Shown here piece by piece: positions 54,048-63,739 of a DNA stretch of 64,000 nt (the stretch's first letter is position 1; every line of letters begins with the position of its first letter). The DNA comes from Gautieria morchelliformis. Lineage: Eukaryota; Basidiomycota; Agaricomycetes; Gomphales; Gomphaceae. The notes under the pieces are model-generated. The model ran no database searches. It saw nothing but the letters and a program-made list of their open reading frames with translations, and was not told the origin of the DNA. Where the stretch lies: contig WHVA01000424.1 in assembly GCA_015179125.1 (NCBI GenBank), positions 1-64,000 on the forward strand, written 5' to 3'. A program made the translations under genes and the position numbers.

Positions 54048-54459
54048 GCACGCTCCACTGACATAATCCTGACATAAGCCTGACATAATCCTGACTAAGA
54101 CGCAAACAAACCATGCACTATGGCGGGGCTTGAATGCGAGCGGCGCAGCCGCGAGCAGCGTCTAATCCTGACTAAGACGCTGCGCACGACGCGCGTTCTC
54201 TACCCCCTGCCATCACGCTCTCCCACCGTCCTCCCAGCGTGCTTCTTTCATACAGCACGCTCCACTGACATAATCCTGACATAAGCCTGACATAATCCTG
54301 ACTAAGACGCAAACAAACCACGCACTATGGCGGGGCTTGAATGCGAGCGGCGCAGCCGCGAGCAGCGTCTAATCCTGACTAAGACGCTGCGCACGACACG
54401 CGTTCTCTACCCCCTGCCATCACGCTCTCCCACCGTCCTCCCAGCGTGCTTCTTTCATA
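54046..54459. repeat. Tandem duplication of a 207-bp unit
   Basis: Unit 1 (54046-54252) and unit 2 (54253-54459) both start CAGCACGCTCC and end CTTCTTTCATA. I see two differences, CATG/CACG and GCG/ACG-type, both at CpG positions. Each unit contains three TGACATAA(T/G)CC-like repeats and a GC-rich GCGAGCGGCGCAGCCGCGAGC near-palindrome. Confidence 0.9.
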
Positions 54460-54529
54460 TCTATTTCTGTCTCAGGTATGTTCTCACCTCCTGGATCAAT
54501 TGACTGACCCTGATGAGGCATGCAGAAGC

Positions 54530-55375
54530 TTTTCATTCACTGGTGTGTCTCTCATTTAATTTTCGCTTTTTTAACTCATTTTTGGCCCCTTTTTTGGCCA
54601 GATTACACCTCTCAGCTCCTCTTCACTCTGCCTGTGGGTGTCTGCCTGCATCCTGGTGAGCATCCTGGCCCCATTTTCGCTTTTTTTGCATGGTTTGCTC
54701 ATGCAAGCAGCTCTGCAGTGCCTTGGGTATGTTTTTCTCTTTTATTTTCGCTTTTTTAGGCTTATTTTTGCCTTTCTCATGCCAGATCTATCCTCCCAGC
54801 CTCATATCTCTTAGGTATGGTTTCATCCTCTGAGCAATTCCCCTTTTCTGTGTTAATTTTCGCTTGTTTGCCCCATTTTTTCCCCTTTTCAGGCCAGATA
54901 ACACCTCTCAGCTCCTTTTCACACTACCTGTGGGTGTCTGCCTGCATCCTGGTGAGCATCCTGGCCCCATTTTCGCTTTTTTTGCATGGTTTGCTCATGC
55001 AAGCTGTTCTGCAGTGCCTTGGGTATGTTTTTCTCTTTTATTTTCGCTTTTTTAGGCTTATTATTGCCTCTCTCAGGCCTGATCTATATTCCCTGCCTCA
55101 TATCTCTTAGGTATGGTTTCATCCTCTGAGCAATTCCCCTTTTCTGTGTTAATTTTCGCTTTTTTGCCCCTTTTTTTCCCCCTTTTCAGGCCAGATTACA
55201 CCTCTCAGCTCCTCTTCACTCTACCTGTGGGTGTCTGCCTGCATTCTGGTGAGCATCCTGCCCTCATTTTTGCTTTTTTGCATGGTTTGCTCATGCTAGA
55301 AGCTCTGCAGTGCCTTGGGTATGTTTTTCTCTTTTGATTTTGCTTTTTAAAGTTTATTTTGGCTGTTTTTCAAGC
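54530..55375 (+). repeat. Three tandem units of 296 bp with splice-like signals
   Basis: The landmark ACACCTCTCAGCTCC recurs at about 54606, 54902 and 55198, a period of 296 bp. Each unit holds T-rich tracts with TTTTTTAGG or TTTTCAGG acceptor-like sites, CTGGTGAGCATCC and TGGGTATG donor-like sites, and a CACCTCTCAGCTCCTCTTC core, as if a mini-exon with its introns had been triplicated. All frames are open in patches only because of this repetition. Confidence 0.85.
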
Positions 55376-55393
55376 TTACTTAGGCCTTTTTCA

Positions 55394-56240
55394 TCCCAGA
55401 TATACTTCCAAGCAGGATGATGTGAAGGGCACTCAGGCAAGGAAGAAAAAGGGTGATGCCAGTGGCGTGGAAGTAGACATCGTTCTGGATGAAAGTGTAG
55501 GTGTGCGTGTGACTTTGCATGGCAGCCGCATCTGATATTATAAGAATTATAGTACATCGCATCGCTTTGGCATACACTTTCCAGGAAAAGGGACAAAACT
55601 GTGACAAATGCAGCTGGCAGGGGCAAAAAGAAGAAAGCTCATATTCAGGACTTGAACGCCGATTCTGACACTGAAGGATCTGAGATCGAAGAGCATGGCC
55701 TACCGACAAAACAGGAAAGGGATTTCATGGAGGCGTTGAAGGCAGAGTATTCAAACTGTGGCAAACCGGCATGTGATTCAAAAGTCTGCAAACTGAATAA
55801 GAACGGAGAGCACATGCATTTATCATGGTGCCAACTCCAGTCCTGGGTAACAGCCTTGGTGAGTACAACCTTTTCATTTATATGTATTACTCGCTGCTAA
55901 TAATGCGAATTTAGGTTTCTAACATTCACGGGGTCACTCTGAAAGTTCCTCCAAACAACACTCACTTCGAAGATTTCCATTATTGCAAAGATTCTATTCA
56001 AAAAGAGAAGACTGATGAAGGGTCAACGGCAAACCTGCCTGGCGCTGCATTGGGTCTTCAAGGATCGTTTCCTATGATGATGTTCCCACCAATTGACTAT
56101 CAAATGTTTGCTCAGAACATGGTCCTGAACCGCCCTGTTACTCCAGTCAATCCTGACAAGAGACCGGAACAGTTGACCCCTGCGACTCCCGGTGACATCG
56201 CTTACCCAAGCATCGAAGAGTTTCTTGACGATGTCCGTAA
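55394..56240 (+). pseudogene. C-terminal half of a basidiomycete repeat-family gene
   Basis: Exon pieces: QARKKKGDASGVEVDIVLDE (ending near 55498), then from about 55586 KRDKTVTNAAGRGKKKKAHI...EYSNCGKPACDSKVCKLNKNGEHMHLSWCQLQSWVTAL (to about 55858), an intron ending TTTAG at 55914, then VSNIHGVTLKVPPNNTHFEDFH and DIAYPSIEEFLDD. I know this arrangement (Cys-rich ...NGEHVHLT..QL..W..., PPN...F, then a SAM-like YPxIxEFL start) from a protein family common in mushroom genomes. It breaks off near 56240, where its presumed N-terminal half lies inverted. Confidence 0.6.
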
Positions 56241-56907
56241 TTGGCCTGGAGGTTGTCCCAGTCCTCTTCTTTTGCCAGTTTCGAAAGGTGTTTATCTCGC
56301 ACACCTTTGAGCCGGTAAGCTAGGTGCGGCATCTTTTTCACTGTTTGATAGCACCCTATCGCTTTGAAGATATGTTCCTCGACCTTCTTGTAACTGACAG
56401 TGGCAGGAAGCTTCACACGCTCAACAAACCCTTCGGCTTCAGTACCGTCTGGAACACGCAAGATAATTACTAGGCCGTGAAATGAGCATCAAATTATAAA
56501 TGAAAAATATGATGGAATACCAGGTTCATCAATATCCTTTACCTGTTTGGGAACTGCCACCTTGAATAACTCTTCAGACTCTGAGTCTCGATTAGGGTTG
56601 TTGGGCTCAGCTTCGGACTCGGATGCACTTTGAGCCAGATGGGTCTCTTCCTCATATGAAGACCCTGACTCAGATTCTAAGTCTTCAAAAGTTACTTTTT
56701 TTGCCGCCTGACGTTTTGGTCGAAAAGTGCTAGTAGTTTGAACAGATTCTAAATAACTGGTGAGCTTGAAATAGCATCATTATATATAAACCGACCTTTG
56801 CCTTGAATTCCCGCTATGTCAGGTAACAGTTCCTCTGGAGGTTCTTTGACCTTTTTCGTTGCTCGTGTTGACTTGGTGGGCTGTCTTTTATTTTTGTTAT
56901 TTCCCAT
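56235..56907 (-). pseudogene. N-terminal half of the same repeat-family gene, inverted
   Basis: Three in-phase exons: 56907-56796 (MGNNKNKRQPTKS...), 56748-56521 (ESVQTTSTFRPKRQAAKKV, acidic Ser/Glu region, KDIDEP) and 56469 down to about 56235 (VIILRVPDGTEAEGFVERV, HIFKAIGCYQTVKKMPHLAYRLKG, LAKEEDWDNLQ). Introns 56749-56795 (47 bp) and 56470-56520 (51 bp) are GT-AG. The fold of the last exon resembles the ubiquitin-like N-terminal region of the family whose C-terminal half is on the plus strand next door. No stops are seen within the three exons, but the 3' end is lost at the inversion point. Confidence 0.6.
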
Positions 56908-57239
56908 TGTTGGTAAGGCAAGTCGAACTTGGTTGGGTTATGCCGATTCATAATAGGCGGCTTGCCGCGCTGCACCATCAACAACACCACGCACCACAGA
57001 CACTTCAGCCTCTCTTGGTTCGGCACTCGTCTTCCATATGAACTTGCCCCGGGCTTCAAAGCATCCGCTGACCCTGTTCTTCAATCGCACCTTTTCGCTT
57101 AGCTCCACAGGCTCGCCGTCAAGTACCAGCAGCTCCCTGTCAACTCCCCCATAACCCCAGTGGCCAACTTCCCTGAGTATCCCGGCCCGTATTCCTCATA
57201 ACAGGGTGTCTGACCACTCGACTCCCACAGAGCGCCACC

Positions 57240-57990
57240 GCCCAGGCACATTCGTGTCCCGGGGCATGCGTACCTGCACCCGCACCCGCCGCCGCCCGTT
57301 CCCCGACCACCCCGTCCTCCTACACCAGCTTGCCCACCCCAGCACCTCCACGCCCCTCACCCCGCTGCGTACGCGTGTGCCCCCCGCGTCCTTCGCGTTG
57401 TCGCCCAACCCGTCCCCACACCTGCGCCGGCACTGGCACCGGCACAGGCACCCGCCGCCGCCCGCTTCCCCACCACCCCATCCTCCTACACCAGCTCGCC
57501 CACCTCCGCCCCCGCATCCTTCGTGTCGCCGCCCAACCTGTCCCTGCACCCGCACCCGCACCTGCACCCACACCTGCACCCACACCTGCACCCGCACCTG
57601 CACCTGCATCTGCACCCGTACTTGCACCCACACCCGTACCTGCACCTGCACCCGCACCTGCACCTGCACCCACACCCGCACCCGCACCCGCACCCGCACC
57701 CGCACCCGCACCCACACCCGCCGCCGCCCGCTTCCCCACCACCCCATCCTCCTACACCAGCTCGCCCACCTCCGCCCCCGCATCCTTCGCGTCGCCGCAC
57801 AACCTGTCCCTGCACCCGCACCCGCACCTGCACCTGCACCCACACCCGCACCCGCACCCGCACCCGCACCCGCACCCGCACCCGCACCCGCACCCGCACC
57901 CGCACCCGCCGCCGCCCGCTCCCCCACCACCCCGTCCTCCTACACCAGCTCGCCCACCCCAGCACCTCCACGCCCCTCACCCCACCGCAT
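57240..57990. repeat. Hexanucleotide (CACCCG)n array with higher-order copies
   Basis: Runs of CACCCG/CACCTG/CACCCA fill about 57540-57720 and 57805-57912. A longer block of about 90 bp with CGCCGCCGCCCGCTTCCCCA and CTCCTACACCAGCTCGCCC recurs near 57290, 57450, 57720 and 57910, so the array has higher-order structure. All three plus frames and several minus frames stay open, reading Pro-Ala, Thr-Arg/Cys or His-Pro repeats, so long ORFs here are not evidence of a gene. Confidence 0.88.
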
Positions 57991-57999
57991 ATGCGTGCG

Positions 58000-58300
58000 C
58001 CCCTGCGGTTTCCGAGCTCAAGAACATGTCAGGATCGGCGAAGTTGCCTTATGGTGCATTGGCACTCGGTGCGGAAGGGATCAAAGATGCTATTACGAAC
58101 TTTGATGATGCGTATGTTCCACATTATATGATCCCTCAGATTTTCGGGGCTTATGCTACACAGGAGGAAATCCAACATCGAGAATGAATGCCTACCGTCA
58201 GATCTCACTGATCCAATGCCAGAACAAGCTAAGCGCTTCCTCTCCAATCCTATGACACCTTCTTCTGGAGATTCTCCTGGAGTGGGTTCTCACCATTAGT
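58000..58300 (+). pseudogene. Unidentified coding remnant after the hexanucleotide array
   Basis: The plus strand reads VSELKNMSGSAKLPYGALAL, GIKDAITNFDDAYVPHYMIP and QIFGAYATQEEIQHRE, then a TGA at 58185, and continues in another frame as CLPSDLTDPMPEQAKRFLSN...GVGSHH with a stop at 58298. It looks like the C-terminal region of a protein, interrupted once. No family is recognised. It might be the displaced end of the split gene at 55394-56907. Confidence 0.4.
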
Positions 58301-58731
58301 ACAAAGTAGCAAACAAAATTAAAACCTGCATTGAACTACATACAGTAAGCTAAGCTTGACATTGTTCCCCCCTCAGCACCCAAAATGCAAAATAAAAAAT
58401 GCTTGTTTTATTTGGATTTTTTAGTTCTATGCCCTAGCTATGGTCCACATAGCTTCAGATATGAAATTTCAAGCAAATCGGAGCGATATCAAGCAAGATA
58501 TCGTTGTTCGAAGTTTGCGCGCTAAAACGGAAGCAAATCCAACGTGCACCTTAGGTACTGCAAATGGGTGTAACGCCACAGGAACCGTGGTCGGAGGAGT
58601 GGAATAATTTCCATATCCACACAGAGTTTACGCACGTCATTACATTGATTGGAGCTACTATACTGCGGGCTGAATGATCGGGACCTCGACGTTTCATCAA
58701 GCTCTAGGACGCTGGCACTATGAGTAACTTG
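58301..58731. other. Unassigned sequence
   Basis: AT-rich sequence with a TTTTTTAG tract and no convincing frame. No repeat boundary is seen until the truncated LTR end at 58732. Confidence 0.4.
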
Positions 58732-59741
58732 GTGTGGTGTCGGAACTGGAAATTGAAAACAGGGTGTCCCCTGACATCACCCCCCCTCTAGCCTGCTACG
58801 TCCTCGAAGCATGGGACATGAGGGATTGAAAGGCCAGCGAGCGGATTCGGTGAGGGGCCCCAGGGTGTGTCCTATAGAACTCGTGGAGTTTGTCCAGAGC
58901 GGACACATCTTGCTCTGGGACCCATGAATCCTCCTCATACCCATACCCTTCCCCTTTCATGAGGAATTGGAGTCGTCCTCACACAAACCGGCTGTCCAGG
59001 ATCCATTCCACCACATAGTGCTCTTCCACATCTACAATTTCTGTTGGAGGTCGCAGATGAGCCTTCCGCCCTGGAATTGGGTCCTCAAACGCAGGGAGCA
59101 ACTTCACTACATTGAAGATGGGGTGTAGGTGGGACATGGAGTTCGGAAGTCGGACGCGCAGCGGTGGGCAAGCTTCTGCGAAGGGCATGTGGTGCGAATG
59201 TCACTTGCATCTAGATACACCTTGTCTCCAACTTGGTACTCCGGGGCAGGAACCCGGTGTTGGTTGTAGTACCTTGCCATGTCATCCTTGGCCTTCACAA
59301 GGGCAGGCTTGGCTTCCGAAAGGGTGGAGTCCATGCGGTCTCAGAACTCATTGACTGTCTCGAGTTGGGACTCTGCCTGGTGTGGTTGAAAGCCCATCCG
59401 CGGGTGTCTTCCGGAGTCAAGCATGAAGGGAGTCTGTTGTGTGGCAGAATGTACATGGTTGTTGTATTGGAATTCCGCCAGTGGAAGTAACTCGTCCCAG
59501 TCATCCTGCTTCTCATTGACAGTGTGATCGTCGTGTGCATTGGAATGAAGTGGGACACCTTGCTTACCGAGTCCACGACGTTCATAATTGCGTCATAGCC
59601 ATGAGACTCTGGGAGTCCAACGATGAAGTAGACACTGATGGTGTCCCAGCGGGATTCTGGAATCGGGAGTGGAATGAGCTCTCTGACGGGCGGATGTCAC
59701 TGTGCTTTGGTCCAGAGACAAAGGTCGTCGCACGTGTTCAC
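58732..59741 (-). mobile_element. Gypsy-C integrase/chromodomain end with truncated 3' LTR
   Basis: Minus-strand blocks: [17 protein letters not shown] (integrase core, 59585), MARYYNQHRVPAPEYQVGDKVYLDASDI, LPNSMSHLHPIFNVVKLLP and a chromodomain ending WILDSRFV-GRLQFLMKGEGYGYEEDSWVPEQDV. TGA at 58979 replaces the arginine before GRL. Next come a purine tract (58777-58790, AGGGGGGTGA on the minus strand) and only about 45 bp of the 3' LTR (TGTCAGGGGACACC...). The 5' side is cut by the long LTR at 59742. Confidence 0.85.
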
Positions 59742-61268
59742 TGTCATGACCTGTCTATTTCTCTTACCCCACTGCCTCTATGTTCCCCCTCGTCACTCCC
59801 TAGCATCTTCGCCAGAGTTCGCCTCACCCTCCAACCACTCCTCCTCTACGTCCACTCTATCTGCTGTTTGCCCCATTCTCCGAACCGCTATTCGCTGCTC
59901 GCGCATTTCACCAGCAGGTGTAAGGGCAACCCTGGCTGATTGTGGAGATCACACTACCACACAACTGACAAGGGGAAATCCAAAGTATGTATAAATGAAC
60001 AGAGTATACAAGAGAGGGGATTCTCACCTGACAAGGGGAAATCCAAAGAGAAAAGTCTAAGGACCCCCAATGTCAGCGAGCCCGTATTATACTACGCTGC
60101 GCAGCCAGGGACAACACTTGGCACCCGCCATCAACCCTGCATCCTCCTGACCTCCCTGACCCTTGATCGACCCTTGATGCCACCTATTATGCGAGTCACT
60201 TGATTTCCGACACTGTTCCGAGAGCGGAAGTCGGAAATTGGAGTGGAACTGGCAAGGTGAACAGAACTGGTGGAAGTTCTCCCAGAAGCGGAGTCATTTC
60301 CGAAAGCGGAAGCGGAGATGGGATCGGAACTGGAAGCGGAGTCGGAAATGGAGTCGGAACAGGGTGTGGTGTCGGAATTGGAAATGGAAAACAGGGTTTC
60401 CCCTGACAGCAGGCATGCCATCAAATACGATCGATACCATTTACCCGGCATGATGGTTCATCACTAACCCCATCATCTTCTTAATCCAACCCCTTTGGGT
60501 GTTCGTAAGGCCAAAGTGTGTTCGCGGGACGTCCCTTCTGTAGGTTGTGCGGGATCAACCCAGTAGACGAAGAGTCTGTGCAGGGTAGCATGTATGTGGG
60601 TCCCAAGACATGGTTTTGTACATAAGTGCCTTCGCCACCTTTACCCTCCGTCTTGTCATGTTTGCACTCTTCCCTCACTCTATTGTATGTTTATTCCATC
60701 TACTTAGTATCATGACTGCGCACCCCTATCCAACCCTGACTCACGACCGCCTCTTTCCTATTCGCTGATGCCTTCCAAGCATTCGATATAAGTAGTTTAC
60801 ATTCGCATGTATATTCTCCAGTTCAATTATCATACGTCGTCCATCTTGTGCAAACTTGACCTCGCTGTGATCATCATCTTGAGCCTTCTCCTGAAGATTT
60901 CTATCTTCAACCAGAAGAGGACTTAGGCATCACTGGTGAGTTCTCATACTTCATCTTCGTTACCTTAGTCTTCGAACCCTTTTCTGTGCTGTTGGCGAAG
61001 GGCTCCGAAGGAGCACCTTCGCCAGCAAAGGGATTGTCGAGACTTAGACAGCCCTTCCGTGAGACCTTGCACGTTACATCGTCAAGAATCACGGGCTATT
61101 TCGCTACAACTGTAGATAGGGCGAGCCCCGTTTAGGCAAAACCCTCTTACTTGTGAAAATTCATTGGTTCACCTATTCGCCGAATGGCATACTTATTCGC
61201 ACAAGTTATTCAGGTATTCGCTGTGTTCACTAATACACGATATTAACGCTTGAAAACCAATCTTGACA
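59742..61268 (+). repeat. Long LTR (TGTCATGAC family) with nested solo LTR
   Basis: It starts TGTCATGACCTG inside Gypsy-C integrase and ends CCAATCTTGACA. Removing the inner LTR and its 5-bp duplication leaves 1032 bp. Flanks TTCAC and GTTAG differ and the integrase does not resume on the right, so the right side has been replaced. The GGCGAAGG hairpin lies at about 60995-61022. Confidence 0.9.
59919..60408 (-). repeat. Solo Gypsy-C LTR, 490 bp, nested
   Basis: On the minus strand it starts TGTCAGGGGAAACCC and ends GGTTGCCCTTACA. Perfect GCAGG repeats (59914-59918 and 60409-60413) flank it. The first 45 bp match the truncated 3' LTR of Gypsy-C at 58732-58776. It contains a run of CCGATTCC/CGGAAnnGGA-like units (60215-60360) repeated about ten times. 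Confidence 0.9.
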
Positions 61269-61637
61269 GTTAGGAAGTTAGATTTATTGATGTCTATTTG
61301 CGAAAAAATATCAAAAAAATGTACAGGATATTTAAGTTGGCTATTATTAAGGTTAGCAAGTTAGGTGTATTGATAGCAATTTGCGAAAAAATCTCAAAAA
61401 ATATACAGGACATTGAAGCAGAAGCTGGTGTCAAATCACAGCCAAAGAAGCCCAGAGACACACAGAGACACACAGAAAGACACCAAGACCCCAGCCAAAG
61501 CAGTAGTAAGCCCACCACAGCCAGAACACAGGAGGACACCAGTGGGGAGTGCGGTTCTGCAGCATCGCTCTCTTTATACCAAGCGAAGGGTCGTGCACGG
61601 ACCACTCGCGTATGGTCGCGAACCGGTCACGTTGACC
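61269..61637. repeat. A-rich repeat block (family also at 62620-63600)
   Basis: The block holds units such as TTTGCGAAAAAAT(A/C)TCAAAAAA followed by ACAGGA(C/T)ATT, then CCAGCCAAAGC...AGTAAGCCC and a GC-rich tail with TTTATACCA and GCACGGACCAC. The same order recurs at 62620-63600. No convincing gene; a 125-codon open frame here is Lys/Ser/Thr-rich only. Confidence 0.6.
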
Positions 61638-61745
61638 TCTTCCAACTTCCGATCTCCAATCTCCAAAATACTTAGGATGATAGTTGGGGGCGCAACATAT
61701 AAGTTGAAGCTGCAGTCCTTTTAGAGCCAAACCCGATACATAACA
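61638..61745 (+). repeat. 3' end of a TGTTACGACC-family LTR
   Basis: The stretch contains ATACTTAGGATGATAGTT, GGGGGCGCAAC, ATAAGTTGAAGC and the terminus CGATACATAACA, matching the last 110 bp of 26231-26921. The rest of the LTR is absent. Confidence 0.78.
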
Positions 61746-61759
61746 GGTAATGACTCTAC

Positions 61760-62570
61760 ACATTCTCCCATGTCTGTGTGTCCCCTACCTCATGTGTAGC
61801 ATGTCCTCACACATATCGCATCCTCACACGTAGCGTGTCCTCACAGGTGGCATGTCCCCACATGTACTGTGTCCCCAAGTATAGTGTGCATAGTGTGTCC
61901 CTCAAGTATAGTGTGTGTAGTGTGTCCCCACATGCAGCATGTCCCCAAGTACCGTGTGTGTGGCATGTCCCACATGCATAACATATCCCTCAAGTATTTT
62001 GTGTGTAGCATGTCCCTAAATTATAGCATGTGTGTCCCCATGCATAGCGTGTCCACATGTGTAGCATCTCCCTACACATAGTGTGTGTAGCCTCTCCCTC
62101 AAGTATGGTGTGCAAAGTGTGTCCCCCATGCATAACATGTCCCCCAAGGATAGCATGTGTAGAATGTCCCTTGTTTGTATTGTTTTCCCCATGCATAGTG
62201 TGCGTAGTGTGTCTCATGTTTGTACCGTGTCCCCCAAGCATAGTGTGTCTGTCCCCAAGCATAGTATGTCCCCAAGCATAGTGTATCCCACCATATAGTG
62301 TGCACATCCCCATGCATAGTGTGTGTGTGCCCATGTATAACATGCTTGTCCCCATGCATAACATGTGTGTCTCTACGCATAACATGCATGTCCCCAAGCA
62401 TAGCATGCGTGTCCCCATGCACAACATGCATGTCTCCACACCTAACATGCATGTCTCCATGCCTAACATGCATGTCTCCACGCATAACATATGTGTCTCC
62501 ATGCATAGCGTGCATGTCCCCATGCATAGTGTGTGTAGCATGTCCCAATGGCATGTGTAGCATATCCCAA
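61760..62570. repeat. Minisatellite of about 20-bp units, 0.8 kb
   Basis: Degenerate units around (CATGTCCCC)(A/C)(A)GCATAGTGTG are repeated roughly forty times, alternating AGCATG, AGCGTG and AACATG endings. Long open frames on both strands (up to 199 codons, Cys/Met/His-rich) arise from the periodicity. Neither the unit length nor spacing resembles a CRISPR array. Confidence 0.88.
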
Positions 62571-62619
62571 GGGCCTCAAAGCGAAGCAAGCAGAGGCTGT
62601 CTTTTCATTAACTTTTAGC

Positions 62620-63260
62620 AAACTCAGGGACATGTATCAATATCTATTTTGAGATATACAGATATAAATAAAATAGTAAAGGAAGCCATATTTAAGCAGC
62701 TGCTGTCATTAATTTTAGCAAAGTCAGGATTATCTATTTTTTGAAAAATGTCAAAACAAATGTCCAGTACATTTAAGCTGAAGTTATTATTAATTTTAGC
62801 AGAGTCAAGATATCTATTTTTTGAAAAATGTCAAAAAAAAGCACTGTACATTTAAGCTGGAGCTGTTGTCAATTTTCACAAAGTCAGGATAATTTATTGA
62901 CATCTATTTGTGAAAAAATGTCAAAAAAGTACAGTACATTGAAGCAGAAGCTGTTATTAATGCCCAGCCAAAGCCAGAGAAGCCCAGAGACTGACAGAGA
63001 AACCCAGAGCCCAGCCAAAGCCATAGTAAGCCAGCCACCAGTATAGGCAGAGAAGGAGTGCCTGGCAGCTTTACAGTAAATAAAACAACAAAACAAACCA
63101 CATTTAAAAGTAGAACCTATTGTCATTAATTTTAGAGGAAACTGTCAATTTTTGAAAAAAACCTGAAAAATATATATATAAAAATACTTTTTTTCAGCAG
63201 TCTTGGGATTTTATTTAAATCTATTTTCGAAAAAATTCACAAAAATATAAAGCACATTTG
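62620..63260. repeat. Degenerate tandem repeats of about 65-70 bp
   Basis: Units contain TTTTTGAAAAATGTCAAAA, then (A)GTACATTTAAGC and TTAATTTTAGCA(AA)GTCAGGAT. Four to five copies are recognisable between 62690 and 62960, with further decayed ones to 63260. They are the same family as 61269-61440. Confidence 0.75.
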
Positions 63261-63735
63261 ACAATACAATATGAAGAAAAAAAAAATGGAACCAATGCAA
63301 TTACAAACACAAATAAAATAAAATACATGGGAATGCATTAAAAAAGAGATATTACTTACCAATAGAAAGCCAGCCAAGCCAATAGATAGCCAGCCAACCA
63401 AAGCCATAGAGAGCCAGCCAGCTAAAGGAGGAGACACCAGAGAGCGCAGCAGACAGCAGACAGAGCAGACAGAGCAGACAGCACACAGCAGAGAGAGCAG
63501 GCAGCAGAGTGAGGAATTGCCGGTCGGGCAGATTCCTGGCATTCCATCCTACCGAACTGCCTTTATATACCACGCGTGTGTGTCGGGCACGGACCACGCG
63601 CGAATGGGTCACGTGACCGCTGCGCAGTGTTCTCGCGGCTGCGCCGCTCGCGCGCTCTGCTGACAAACTAATGACCAAGCATTGGTCAGCATTGGTCAGC
63701 GTGCCCACAACCTCCCACCGAGCCGCTTTCATATA
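63261..63735. repeat. Simple-repeat and GC-rich block
   Basis: From 63365 come AGCCAGCCAA(A/G)CC units, then CAGACAGAGCAGACAG units (63445-63505), followed by a TTTATATACC TATA-like site, GCACGGACCACGCG, a GC-rich TTCTCGCGGCTGCGCCGCTCG palindromic segment and three GCATTGGTCA units. The arrangement parallels 61400-61640. Confidence 0.65.
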
Positions 63736-63739
63736 GTGT

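Noticed and set aside
57196..58187. Long open frames of 140-300 codons on both strands across the hexanucleotide array
   Set aside because: They exist in several frames at once and consist of Pro-Ala, His-Pro or Val-Arg repeats created by the repeat unit; no start, domain or splice evidence.
61760..62570. Possible CRISPR-like array
   Set aside because: Units are contiguous and about 20 bp with no unique spacers, and the genome is eukaryotic.
61990..62589. A 199-codon minus-strand frame and several plus-strand frames rich in Cys, Met and His
   Set aside because: They are produced by the periodic minisatellite; no stable domain or codon pattern.
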